A program made the translations under genes and the position numbers. The notes beneath the pieces were generated by a model. That model was not told where the DNA came from. It saw only the letters and a list, made by a program, of their open reading frames with translations, and ran no database searches. Of a DNA stretch of 64,000 nucleotides, positions 35,382 through 46,072 are shown one piece after another; within the stretch, counting starts at the first letter, position 1; each line of letters starts with the position of its first letter. The stretch covers positions 25,320,297 through 25,384,296 of the forward strand of contig CM119265.1 of assembly GCA_051294375.1 (NCBI GenBank). Reading direction: 5' to 3'. This DNA is from Paraspadella gotoi. Taxonomy: Eukaryota; Chaetognatha.

Positions 35382-36290
35382 TTTTTGTTTTCCTTCCTTC
35401 TTCTAAACTTTCTTCTTCTCTTCCTACCTCACTCAGCAAGAAAACTCATTTCTCATCTTAAACTCCTTTTTCTAAATGAAAAATCTGCTTGGCAACAAAG
35501 CCCGATGAGAACAAATGATGTAAACGAGATACACTACTTTGTAAATATTTTTTTTTTAACATCCGGTTTCATCTTTACGGATCTTATTTTCCGTTCGTGT
35601 TTAGCGTTTAGTTTTGTCTTCGTATTTATAAATCGTTTACTTTTCAATCTATGGAACACTTTAACTTTATCGATTATCATATTTAGTAACATGTAAATCC
35701 AATCAATATAATTACGTTTGCTTCTGAAATTTTGGTTTACGAATAAGGAGAAAACAATCACATAACTATAATTCACATTCATCTGACATTAGCATCGCCA
35801 TGAAGAAACCAAACAATGAAACATCCATGAAGTGGTCACTTATTATATTAATAAGTACCTCAAAATTAGACATATTAATGTGTGTATTTGTCCATACAAA
35901 GTTTTGGAATTGGAAGGATACAAGACCTTGTCTCAGAATATTCAACAGAATTCAACATAACAGACGACAACAAACAACGAACAACTGCTGCTGAGTAACG
36001 ACGGTGACGCGCAATTCGAACTAATCGGACAATGACGACGGAATATACGCGTGCACAGAAAAATCCTTGCAGTTTAAAAAACTTTAAGCCCGTTAGAACT
36101 GCGCACTTTGGGGCGGTAATACCTTTGGCCCGTTTGCCGTAAACGACGTTCAACCAAACCTTTTCAAACGTCAGAATCCAAATAATGCGTCGATCCCGAC
36201 TTTGGTCCTCGTTTCTCTGCCGTCCATTATTAAATTTTTAAAGCGGCCTGAATTTTGGGTTTCGGTCTGTGTTGAAGGTAATAAAAAGAG
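35382..36290. other. Upstream flank, no gene recognised (noisy copy)
   Basis: Aligns to 41430-42240. Several blocks are well conserved between the contigs (for example CTTAAGCCCGTT...), but no frame is shared. Confidence 0.45.
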
Positions 36291-36296
36291 AGGCCC

Positions 36297-36608
36297 GACA
36301 GAGAGAGAGAGGAGACGAGAGAGAGAGAGAGAGAGGAGAGAGAGAGGAGAGAGAGAGCAAGCAGAGAGAGTAGGAGAGAGAGAGGCGCGATCCCAGATAG
36401 CCCGTCCACATTTCACTCATACGATCGTTTTCGGCCAGAAGTTTCCTGTGGCCAGTTCCGGATCCGTATCGTCCGTTACGACCGCCAACCGGTCCCTTGG
36501 CAACGACAGTAACCCATTGATCAATGTTTAACGCAACATCAGCGCCAACGTTTACGGGAGAGAGAAAGAGAGCTAGGGATGAGAAGCGAAGGAGAGAGAG
36601 AGGAGAAG

Positions 36609-36644
<36 letters not shown>

Positions 36645-36752
36645 AGCGGAGGCTCGTTGCATAAAATAATTACTAGAATTAGAATGAAAAGCGCGGTCTA
36701 CCGACGGGAATCGGAAATAGGAAGAGGGAGAGAGAGAGAGAGAGAGGAAAAG
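36297..36752. repeat. (GA)n runs enclosing a 200-bp unique block
   Basis: GA runs at 36297-36385, 36590-36645 and 36725-36752. The unique GC-balanced block 36386-36560 is missing from the other contig, where a single GA run stands at 42245-42292. The block is open on both strands; no domain is recognised. Confidence 0.7.
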
Positions 36753-36950
36753 AGAAAATTTTCCCTTTCTGGGTTTTTTTCCGCTCCCAACTCTGAGAAG
36801 AAGAACATATTCCCATGTAGAATCCGGATGGATGGGAGAAAAATTCCTTGATTTACCTTTAACTTTGAGGTCCTTAAACTTAATCCATCCCTTTCCGGAT
36901 TTTTTTTTTTCATTTGAATCAGAAGAAACTTGATTCGATGATGCGAGTGG

Positions 36951-36975
36951 NNNNNNNNNNNNNNNNNNNNNNNNN
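36951..36975. other. Assembly gap, 25 N (contig join)
   Basis: Fixed 25-N gap. The sequence before it matches the sequence at about 42445, and the sequence after it matches about 29830: both sides of a dovetail overlap. Confidence 0.95.
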
Positions 36976-37027
36976 AGTTAAATTTAGAAATTTTACTACG
37001 CCTTAATGACCACTAGGTACTGCAAAA

Positions 37028-37311
37028 TTATATTTTGAAAAAGGGCTTCCAGGTTAACGCCCTGCTCCTTCCTCGGTCCGCCTATCTCGTACACAATGTT
37101 ATCTTTTGAAAAAGGGCCTCCAGGTTAACGCCCTGCTCCTTCCTCGGTCCGCCTATCTCGAACACAATGTTATCTTTTGAAAAAGGGCCTCAAGGTTAAC
37201 GCCCTGCTCTTTCCTCGGTCCCCCTATCTCGTACACAATGTTATATTTTGAAAAAGGGCCTCCAGGTTAACGCCCTACTCTTTCCTCGGTCCGCCTATCT
37301 CGTATACGGGT
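37028..37311. repeat. 71-bp minisatellite, four clean units
   Basis: Unit starts at 37028, 37099, 37170 and 37241, an exact 71-bp period. Each unit contains GGGC-TCCAGGTTAACGCCC, an internal inverted repeat around a GTTAAC palindrome. It lies inside a SINE-like family B element (3' end 37312-37430). Confidence 0.95.
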
Positions 37312-37430
37312 TCAATCCAAACTCAGTACCTATCCTGCGGGAAGCGCGAGGACGGCCGTAAGCCGCCTTGGGGACGTGAAAAACCCTCAAGCCTGGTTCC
37401 AAGCCCAGGACCCGTTCCATGACTGCATTG
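37312..37430 (+). mobile_element. SINE-like family B, 3' part
   Basis: Reads GCGGGAAGCGCGAGGACGGCCG, then CCGCCTTGGGGACG and GGTTCCAAGCCCAGGACCCG. Duplicate of 30250-30385. Confidence 0.65.
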
Positions 37431-37716
37431 ATAGTAATGAATTAATATTAGTATTATTATTAGTATTAATAACAGTTTTAAAGAAGTTGTATACTATTTC
37501 AAAAGCGTGAACTTACGAAACTGTCGGTAATATTTTAAATAGCCTCCAATTAATTAATTAATTAGTTTCTCTTTTTCAAATTTTGTCTCTCTAATTTTCT
37601 AAAGTTCCAAAGTTTAATATTTCTAGAATCAAGAACTCGGCGTCTATATTTTATAAACATTTTAACAGTAGAATAAACAAAGGAAGAGAGACGAGAGGGT
37701 GGCCGGGAATATAAAT

Positions 37717-38038
37717 NNNNNNNNNNNNNNNNNNNNNNNNNNNNNNNNNNNNNNNNNNNNNNNNNNNNNNNNNNNNNNNNNNNNNNNNNNNNNNNNNNNN
37801 NNNNNNNNNNNNNNNNNNNNNNNNNNNNNNNNNNNNNNNNNNNNNNNNNNNNNNNNNNNNNNNNNNNNNNNNNNNNNNNNNNNNNNNNNNNNNNNNNNNN
37901 NNNNNNNNNNNNNNNNNNNNNNNNNNNNNNNNNNNNNNNNNNNNNNNNNNNNNNNNNNNNNNNNNNNNNNNNNNNNNNNNNNNNNNNNNNNNNNNNNNNN
38001 NNNNNNNNNNNNNNNNNNNNNNNNNNNNNNNNNNNNNN
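37717..38038. other. Assembly gap, 322 N
   Basis: Sized gap; the overlapping contig holds CT microsatellite at this position (30890-31075). Confidence 0.95.
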
Positions 38039-38110
38039 AATCTCATCGAGGATTCGATTCTCCTTCCATTTTTCTTCCAATTCAACGTCGTCCTCATCTC
38101 GCTCTTCCTC

Positions 38111-38675
38111 CTGAAAGCCTCGTTTCTCTCCGCGTCGCAAGCGATAAACTCTCCAGCCTCCGCCTCCCACAGGAACTTCTCCGCGTTCGCTGGCGCGCGG
38201 AACGTCTCGTCAAAGTCTCCAACGACGACGGGGCGCGTCTCGAAGGGCGGAAAGGCCATGGCGACGCCTCTGGGCGACCAGGGCATCCAGAAGTAGCCCT
38301 CGTTTTCCTCGTCCGGGTTGCGTCTCTCGAAAACGACGGAGACGTTGATGGAATTTCGGGTTCCGAAGAAAAACGCGAATCCTTGAACGACCGGAGTCTC
38401 GACGTCGCCCACCAACGCCCTCGCGTCGAGGAGGGACCCGTTTCCGGGTCCGAACTCTCCTTCGACGACGATGTTCTCCAGTGTCGCGACGCGATCTTCG
38501 AAGACCCCCAAATGAGTCAAGTTGACGAGCGACTCCGACGAGAGACGCGGCGTCGAATCCGACAAGCGGACCAGATCCTCGCGGAGCAGGAGCAACTCCA
38601 CGTTTTCCTCGGCGCAGCGACGCAGGAAACGGAGCCAGATTGGGGGAACCGTCGCTTCGGTGACGGGGGTCGGCG
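38111..38675 (-). CDS. Fukutin-like protein, exon 2 (N-terminal lumenal domain)
   Basis: Cleaner copy of the N-terminal fukutin domain. From the 3' splice site (TTTCCCTCACAG) the frame reads APTPVTEATVPPIWLRFLRR, ENVELLLLREDLVRL, and later SVVFERR, EGYFWMPW, PPFETRPVVVGDFDETFRAP, AEKFLWEAEAGEFIACDAER. These line up with the human fukutin segments before the catalytic domain (VVFHERS, FVPFRKLQFGRYPGAFDRP, HFVEEVPHSRFIECRYKEA). Sequons NLT, NGS and NVS fit a lumenal location. The exon starts with two bases of a split codon, matching the one base left by exon 1. It ends near GCTTTCAG/; two bases are left, matching the single A at the start of exon 3. The donor here reads GAGGAAG instead of GT; the other copy reads GTGAAAG, so one copy has an error. 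An open frame continues past this point into the gap and is not exonic. Confidence 0.85.
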
Positions 38676-38830
38676 CTGTGAGGGAAATGTAGAAATTGTG
38701 AAAGAAGTCGAATTAAAAAAAAATTCAAATCAATCTAATCAATCATGTAAATCAATTTAAAACAATTTATTCGATTTAATCAATCAATTTATTAAACGAT
38801 CAATCAAAACTATAAATCAGACTGTCAGAT

Positions 38831-39100
38831 NNNNNNNNNNNNNNNNNNNNNNNNNNNNNNNNNNNNNNNNNNNNNNNNNNNNNNNNNNNNNNNNNNNNNN
38901 NNNNNNNNNNNNNNNNNNNNNNNNNNNNNNNNNNNNNNNNNNNNNNNNNNNNNNNNNNNNNNNNNNNNNNNNNNNNNNNNNNNNNNNNNNNNNNNNNNNN
39001 NNNNNNNNNNNNNNNNNNNNNNNNNNNNNNNNNNNNNNNNNNNNNNNNNNNNNNNNNNNNNNNNNNNNNNNNNNNNNNNNNNNNNNNNNNNNNNNNNNNN
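38831..39100. other. Assembly gap, 270 N
   Basis: Lies in intron 1; the other contig has an ATCT microsatellite here. Confidence 0.95.
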
Positions 39101-39152
39101 TCAATATATCAATCAATCTATCTATCTATCTTTCTATCTATCCTCCCTTTAC

Positions 39153-39409
39153 TTGTCTCGTCGTGTTCCACTCTTAATTCTGCCCTTGCCCGATCTGTGA
39201 CCGCAAAGGACGCGCTTGTTGGAAATGCTCGTCCGGGGATGATGATGATGATGATGTTGAAGATGATGACGCATGCGATAGAGAGAAGTACGAGGATTCC
39301 GAAGAAAAGGTGATATCGTTGGGGCGGTGCGAACTTCGTCTTTGGCTCCGTGGAACCGAGATCTGGGTGGAATATATGGGTTGAAGAGATGGAGCAGCAA
39401 TTTTGACAT
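39153..39409 (-). CDS. Fukutin-like protein, exon 1 (signal anchor)
   Basis: The minus strand encodes a basic stretch (PKTKFAPPQRYH) followed by about 22 hydrophobic residues (LFFGILVLLSIACVIIFN plus an Ile run) and then AFPTSASFAVTDRARAELRV, the profile of a type II signal anchor as in fukutin. The exon ends GAGACAA/GTAAAG at 39153, leaving one base that joins the two-base start of exon 2 in phase (...EHDET-TPTPVTEATV). The only nearby ATG (39409, MSKLL...) is in another frame by one indel; the other copy keeps a similar MSK start (32456), so the start codon is probably right and the frame between it and the anchor contains an assembly error. Start placement is therefore approximate. Confidence 0.75.
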
Positions 39410-40212
39410 TCTTTATTTAAGATATATCTCCTAAAAGAAATAAAGAATGAACATAATTATTATTTATTATTTATTATTTATTAATTATTATTCATTAATT
39501 ATCAATTAACATACCCTCGCGAACTAAATCCATTATTTTTCCATTGCTTTAAAGTTTGGGTTAAAATTTTTACAAAGCAGGAGAAGGAACAAGGGATTTC
39601 TTTGATTGAAATGCACGAAGCGCAAGTTTTGAAATTAGTCTTAATTGAGTTGAGGAAGTTGCTCATTAGGGAAAGTAAATTTCTTTCGCTCGAGAATGAA
39701 AGCGGAGAAGTTTTACTTTTTCGTTCTTTTATCGTTGAAAAATCTCAATACCTTTTTCAAAATGTATTCGTGCGTGGTAAAAAACTTATCTCGAACCCTT
39801 GTTGTCTCAGCATATGTTCAACCAACAAAATAAGCTAAAATTGTAGTAAGCTGACGCACAACTATCATTTTAAATATCAGAAATATAATAATAATAGTTT
39901 GAAAGATGGAAATTACACAAAAAGATGGCTTTTTTGCTCCGCTTTTAAACAATTTATATTTTCTATTAAGCAAACAAACAAAAACTGCCTTTTTCCCTTA
40001 ATTAAAAGTGCACTTTTTTTTCAACTGACAACTTTTTAACTTGTATTTCTAACCTTTTGTTTTTGTTTTTACTTTTGTAGGCGGCGCTGCGAGTTTGTTT
40101 GTTTTTTTGTTTCGGCTTCGCCTGGATTAAGCGACGCGTGATTCCTGTGACTTTTTTTTCTTCTTCGGTGAAAGAGAGAAATCTTTTGTGATTCGAGGAT
40201 TTGATTTCATCA
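39410..40212. other. 5' flank of the fukutin-like gene
   Basis: AT-rich sequence upstream of exon 1, matched by 32470-33405. No TATA-type promoter or second gene is identified with confidence. Confidence 0.45.
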
Positions 40213-40386
40213 NNNNNNNNNNNNNNNNNNNNNNNNNNNNNNNNNNNNNNNNNNNNNNNNNNNNNNNNNNNNNNNNNNNNNNNNNNNNNNNNNNNNNNNN
40301 NNNNNNNNNNNNNNNNNNNNNNNNNNNNNNNNNNNNNNNNNNNNNNNNNNNNNNNNNNNNNNNNNNNNNNNNNNNNNNNNNNNNNN
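40213..40386. other. Assembly gap, 174 N
   Basis: Sized gap; open frames across it are artefacts of N translation. Confidence 0.95.
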
Positions 40387-40439
40387 GAAAAGATTTGAAA
40401 AGTTGGATGCACAGATGGAATAAAGAGGCATGAATGAAG

Positions 40440-40535
40440 TATGAGGTATGAATGAATGAATGAATGAATGAATGAATGAATGAATGAATGAATGAATGAA
40501 TGAATAAATGAATGAATGAATGACTGAATGAATGA
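40440..40535. repeat. (GAAT)n microsatellite
   Basis: About twenty TGAA/GAAT units. Confidence 0.95.
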
Positions 40536-40724
40536 AGTATGAGAAGGGCGAAGGAAACGTTAACTACCAGGACGACGATTGGCCTGACCCAAAGCCTTAC
40601 CCACGGAAAAACGAAGGTGAGGTCGACGACAACGAATAGAATTATTGACACGATGATAATGATGAAGATTATATTGACAAGTAGGAAAAATAACAATGAT
40701 AAAGATTAGATGACTACGACTGAA

Positions 40725-40760
40725 AACGATGACGACGACGAAGACGATGACGAAGACAAC

Positions 40761-40798
<38 letters not shown>

Positions 40799-40815
40799 GT
40801 CTCTTTCTCTCTCCT
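40725..40815. repeat. (GAC)n then (CT)n
   Basis: GAC units 40728-40760, CT run 40765-40815. Confidence 0.9.
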
Positions 40816-40879
40816 TCGCCCCATTTAATCCCCTATTTTTTCGTTCGGGTCTCAACGAATTCCGTTACTTCTAATTAAA

Positions 40880-41165
40880 CTCCTTCGCTCCTCGTCTCTT
40901 CCCTTTTTTCCTTTTTGTTTTTCTTTTCTAATCTCATTCCTTTTTCTTTTCTATTCTCATTCCTTTTTCTTTTCAATTCTCATTCCTTTTCCTTTTCAAT
41001 TCTCATTCCTTCTTTTTGGTTGTTTTTTTTCATTGTTCCTTCTTTTTTCTTTTGTTAATTTTTTTTTTACTTTTTCTTATTTCTTTTTTCCACGTTACAA
41101 CAACTAAAGAAATTTTCTTCTTTTCTTTTTTTTTCTTTTCTTTTGTTCCTTCTCTTTTCTTTTTT
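40880..41165. repeat. CTTTT-rich pyrimidine tract
   Basis: TTTTC/CATTCC iterations ending in the gap. Confidence 0.8.
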
Positions 41166-41342
41166 NNNNNNNNNNNNNNNNNNNNNNNNNNNNNNNNNNN
41201 NNNNNNNNNNNNNNNNNNNNNNNNNNNNNNNNNNNNNNNNNNNNNNNNNNNNNNNNNNNNNNNNNNNNNNNNNNNNNNNNNNNNNNNNNNNNNNNNNNNN
41301 NNNNNNNNNNNNNNNNNNNNNNNNNNNNNNNNNNNNNNNNNN
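41166..41342. other. Assembly gap, 177 N
   Basis: Sized gap inside a pyrimidine tract. Confidence 0.95.
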
Positions 41343-42240
41343 TCATGTGTTTCTTGGTGTCTTATTTTTATCCTTAAATATAAACATATTTATTCTCATC
41401 ATCCCTTTTCTCCTTCTTATATATATTTTGTTTCCTTCTTCTTCTACTTCTTCTTCTTCTTCTTCCTCCTCAGAAAAACTCATTTCTCATTTATCCTTTT
41501 AATGAAAATCTGCTTGTGCCAACAGCCGATGAGAACAAATTGATGTAACGAGATACCACTACTTGTAAATTACCTTTTTTTTTACAATCCGTTCATTTAC
41601 GATCTTATTTTCCCGTTCGTGTTTAGCGTTAGTTTTGTCTTCGTATTTTAAATCTTTCAATCTATGGAACACTTTAACTTTATTCTGATTATCAATATTT
41701 AGTAACATGTAAATCCATCAATATAATTACGTTTGCTTTGAATTTTGTTTAACGAATAAGAAACAATCACATACTAAATCACATTCATTGACATTAGCAT
41801 CATGACCAAACTAATGACACCATAAGTGGTACCACTTATTATTATTATTAGTACCAAAATAGACATATTAATTGATGTGATTTCCATACAAAGTTGATTG
41901 AAGACAGACTTGTCTCAGAAATCAACAGAATTCAACAACGACGACAACAACAACAACAACTGCTCTGAGTACGACGGTGACGCCAATCGGACTATCGGCA
42001 ATGACGAGGATATTACGCGGGCCAAATCCTTGCAGTTTAAACTTAAGCCCGTTCAAACTGCGCCTTTTTGGACGGCGTAATACTTGGCCTTTGCCGGTAA
42101 CGACGTTCACCAACCTTTTCAACGTCAAGAATCCAAAATGCGTCATCGACTTTGGTCTCGTTTCTGCCTCCATTGAAAATTTTTAAAGCGGCCTTGAATT
42201 TTGGGTTTTCGGTCTTGTTGAAGTTAATAAAAAGAGAGGC
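41343..42240. other. No gene recognised; MITE empty site
   Basis: Matches 34560-36290 except that the MITE of 34650-35371 is absent at about 41415-41430. A small (AAC)n run lies at 41938-41960. Confidence 0.5.

Positions 42241-42244
<4 letters not shown>

Positions 42245-42292
<48 letters not shown>
42245..42292. repeat. (GA)n microsatellite
   Basis: Single GA run replacing the longer 36297-36752 region of the other copy. Confidence 0.95.
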
Positions 42293-42298
<6 letters not shown>

Positions 42299-42487
42299 AT
42301 TTTCCCAACTTCTGAGAGAAATTCCCATGCTAGAATCGATGGAGGGAGAAAAATCCTTGATTAACTTTGAGTCCCTTAAATTAATCTCCTTCCGGTTTTT
42401 TTTTCATTTTTGAATCGAAGAGAAACTTGACTTCGATGATGCGATGGAACACAAGGAAACCAGTGCTAAACGGTTCTGAGGTAGTAC

Positions 42488-42668
42488 TGTAGTCGGGCAT
42501 TGCATAAGATCTCCCTGACGTCGTGACCCGGTGGTTCATTGACCACTAGGTATCGGGAACAATCCCAGCCCGGTACCAACCCTACTGGAAACGTGAGGAC
42601 GGCCATTTAATCCGCCTTGGGGGGCGTGGAAAACCCTCAAGCCTGATTTCAATCCCTGGACACGTTTC
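42488..42668 (+). mobile_element. SINE-like family B (short form)
   Basis: Reads GTCGGGCATTGCATAAG, CCCTGACGTCGTGACCCGG, GACCACTAGGTA, GTGAGGACGGCC, CCGCCTTGGGG and a CTGGACACGTTTCATG end. The GACCACTAGGTA segment is the intact target site of the MITE found in the 29.2-kb copy. Confidence 0.7.
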
Positions 42669-43384
42669 ATGTCACTTAAAAATGCCGAGAATTCGCTTTT
42701 TTAAACATCAATAATTGGAAAAGTATTTTTTGGATTTTTAAAAATAAAGTATGTGAAATGAAGTATTTTTTCCGCTCTTTAAGTTGACGCAGGTTAAATT
42801 TGATTCCAACTGATATTTTTTAAGATATTTATCATTTTTTATGAAAAAAACCGTTTTTTTGCAAATTTTGAAGAGTTGCAAGCACTTATTGATCGATTTT
42901 TCAAAAAACAAAGATGGGAAAAAATTAGTAGCATATAGGGGACTAATTTGTACTATAGTGCTAAATTCTGTAAAAAAGTTTCAAAAATTTGCTAATGCCT
43001 ACTGCAGAGGGGGCATAAAAGTTACGGATAGTAGTCTTCAGTACAACAGTACAACCGATATGATAATTTATTTATTCATTAAATCAATTAGCCTATTAAT
43101 TTTAAAGGCTATTGTCTTTTAAGGCCTCTTACATCCATCTGACATAGCAGAACCATACAATTATGTCATCTTTATAATAAATAATAATAAATAATCTTTA
43201 TACTAAATAAAGCTCATGGTTGTGTTTTAACAGCATTCAAATTCAAATTTTTTTACCGCGGAGAAAAACACTAAGACGAATGAAGGGACCCGCGGATCCA
43301 AACTATTTTTGAGCAAGGATTCCATTTCCCGGGAAACTCACATTAAAGACGAAAGAAATTCCTGAGGACGTTAGGACGAAATGA

Positions 43385-43735
43385 GGCGAAGACGACGGCG
43401 AAGACGACGGCGAAGATGACGGCGAAGATGACGACGAAATGACGGAGAAGTACGAACGAAGAGTAGTGATAAATGACGGTAAGAAGACGACGAAAACTAC
43501 AGAGAAAACAGGGACGNNNNNNNNNNNNNNNNNNNNNNNNNNNNNNNNNNNNNNNNNNNNNNNNNNNNNNNNNNNNNNNNNNNNNNNNNNNNNNNNNNNN
43601 NNNNNNNNNNNNNNNNNNNNNNNNNNNNNNNNNNNNNNNNNNNNNNNNNNNNNNNNNNNNNNNNNNNNNNNNNNNNNNNNNNNNNNNNNNNNNNNNNNNN
43701 NAAGACGACGAAAACGACGAAAACGACGAAAACGA
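43385..43735. repeat. (GAC/GAA)n array with a 185-N gap
   Basis: GACGACGGCGAAGATGAC-type trinucleotides 43388-43516, N from 43517 to 43701, then AAACGACG units to 43735. Confidence 0.9.
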
Positions 43736-43739
43736 CAGG

Positions 43740-44300
43740 GCCCATCTTAGGAGGAACCAACATTTCTGGAAATGGAAAAAAAAATTAACTAAAATTACAA
43801 AATTAATTGCGAAAAATTTAGAATCCGGAGAAAATTACATTCGCTGCCAACTGAAGTAATACAATTCTGAAATACGAAGTGAAAAAAATGAATGTAACGT
43901 CTAATAATTAATTGCCATACCGTGTAATCAATGCAAGATAACAATCTTGCATTGATCTCTTATCAAAACATCCTAAGAATACACAAACAACAAATTACAT
44001 CCACAACACAACCATAACTTAGGAAATACAACACAACACCGCGCAATACCATCTAAATAACTCTGTAGTGGCATCTTATTAGCTGTGCTACGGACTTAAA
44101 CGCAGACAGCTTTCCCGCTATATTAATATTATGAAAATACTTTATTTTAATCCTTGACTTAAAAAAATACATGAATATTTTTTTTTTATATTTTACTTAA
44201 GAGAATCTCATCTTATCAACGCTTCTTGGAAAATTCTCACCTAAGAATTCTCGTAAAAACCCTAGAACGAAATTTCCATATAAGGTGCGTTTTCTTTGCG
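43740..44300. other. No gene recognised
   Basis: AT-rich DNA inside the inverted repeat; no supported exon. Confidence 0.4.
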
Positions 44301-44304
44301 GGAT

Positions 44305-44321
44305 GAGCGAGAGAGCGAGAG

Positions 44322-44373
<52 letters not shown>

Positions 44374-44400
44374 CGAGAGAGCGAGAGAGCGAGAGAGAGA
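44305..44400. repeat. (GA)n with GAGC interruptions
   Basis: GA run with GCGAGA units on both sides. Confidence 0.95.
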
Positions 44401-44749
44401 CATATCATCATTTCAACGGAAATCATCTCTCCGCCGCCATTGAAGTAGGTTTCCTTAGCAGGGTGAAAAAGTGAAGCTTCCCGGTGGCGAATATCATCAG
44501 CTAATATATTTGATATAATAGTGAATTAATTAATTTCATTTAAACAGAATTTTTGTTTACGATTGACTAATCATCACAATTAGTGGACAGGAAATGTCAT
44601 TAGATGATTAGTTGTTATTACAAAGCCGAATTGATTAATTAATTTTTAAAAGTTTTAATTTTTTAGACATTTTTTTGTCGAACCCTCATCGTATTCACGA
44701 CTTCGACGGATGTGGTTCATTTCTCTCTAACGACTCGAAGCTTAGTGCA

Positions 44750-44890
44750 GCCGACGACGATGACGACGACGATGACGATGACGGTGACGGTGACGACATT
44801 GGCGATGACGACGACAACGATTACCAAAATGTGGATGATGATGATGACGACGACGATGATAACGACGCAGACGCCAGGGACGATGATGAC
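44750..44890. repeat. (GAC/GAT)n array
   Basis: Reads as an Asp run in the 44675-44905 frame (DDDDDDDDDDGDGDD...). It lacks any non-repeat domain and is regarded as repeat, not gene. Confidence 0.85.
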
Positions 44891-45589
44891 GAATACGAAT
44901 ATTAAATTTAAGAAAACAAGTTAGAGCAAACAATGTCGGATCTGCCCACGATCATTTACGGTATTAATTAATTAATTAATTAAATAAATATCAAGTTAAT
45001 TAATTATTTGATTAATTAATAATTAATTTATTCAAGTTATATATTTAATTATTAGGCAATTAATTATTTAATTTGATCTAAAATGTTTGTTTTGTTTGAT
45101 TAATTGACTGATTAATTAATTATTGATTAATCAATTGATTAATTAATTAATTATAAATAAATCAAGTTAATTAATTATTTGATTAATTAATAATGAATTT
45201 ATTCAAGTTAATTATTTAATTTATTAGGCAATTAATTATTTAATTTGATCTAAAATGTTGTTTTTGTTTGATTAATTGACTGATAATTAATAATTATTGA
45301 TTAATCAATTGATTAATTAATTATTGATTATCAATTGACTAATTGATTAATTAACTGATTAATGTTTGATTAATTAATACATTGTGGACGAACATATAGA
45401 ACATGCAACCTCGGTCAAACCACTTACCTTAACAACTTGACCCGCTCGTCTCCCCAGTTTATTTGTGGTCAAAACGTTGACCTTTGTAATACCATTGTAA
45501 TAGACTTAGCATCGGAGCATTTTTGACTGTATTGTTTATAACCTTGTTGAAGAATAAATCATTCTTGATCTGAAACTTGTGTCCGTCCA

Positions 45590-45720
45590 TAATGTGTGAG
45601 CCGACTCTCGAACACGCAACCGCTGCGCACCGTGCGCCCACGCTTACGTCGCTTAGGGTATGCATATCACGCCTATGCCCTACTTCTCTGGTACGCTCCA
45701 GACTCGCTCCGCTCGCTCGC
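45590..45720. other. GC-rich tRNA-like patch
   Basis: Minus strand carries GTGTTCGAGAGTC (B-box-like). Could be another SINE head; no complete tRNA fold is seen. Confidence 0.3.
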
Positions 45721-45874
45721 CCGCTCGCTCTCACTATGGCAATGAGATCAAAACCTTCTCTCAGACATCTCCTCAGGATTGAGGCCCCTGTGGAGAAGTC
45801 TGGTGGGGGGATCCTGTGGCAGCAAGACTTAAAGCTGCCTCACTGCTGTCCGTCCTCAGTCGTCTCTAAGGCTG

Positions 45875-46072
45875 AGCAGGCTAAATCATCTCATTCCATC
45901 CGTGCGTCCCGGGTTCATCCTGGGTATCCCGTTCTGGCTTAAATGTGACGGTGCCGGTTATAACTGCCAGTGACAGGAGGCGGTCACTGAGGGTCCCGCA
46001 GCCCCTACGCCAGTTGGTGAGATACCCGCGCCCCGGGTATCACAGGCTATCCTCCGTTGCCATAACATCTTG
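45875..46072 (-). mobile_element. SINE-like dispersed element, family C, copy 2
   Basis: Reverse-complement partner of 20836-21045. On the plus strand, CTAAGGCTGAGCAGGCTAAA followed by GGGTTCATCCTGGG looks like an A/B-box pair at tRNA spacing. Confidence 0.6.

Noticed and set aside
37651-38760. 316- and 353-residue frames across N
   Set aside because: Extended artificially through a 322-N gap; only the 38111-38675 part of the minus strand is supported as exon.
29830-42450. Real tandem duplication of the fukutin N-terminal exons
   Set aside because: The repeat boundaries coincide with contig ends at a 25-N gap and with the gap pattern of copy 2, as expected for an unmerged overlap.
44675-44905. 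Aspartate-rich protein of 76 residues
   Set aside because: The Asp run comes from a GAC/GAT microsatellite; the minus frame is equally open (Arg/His).
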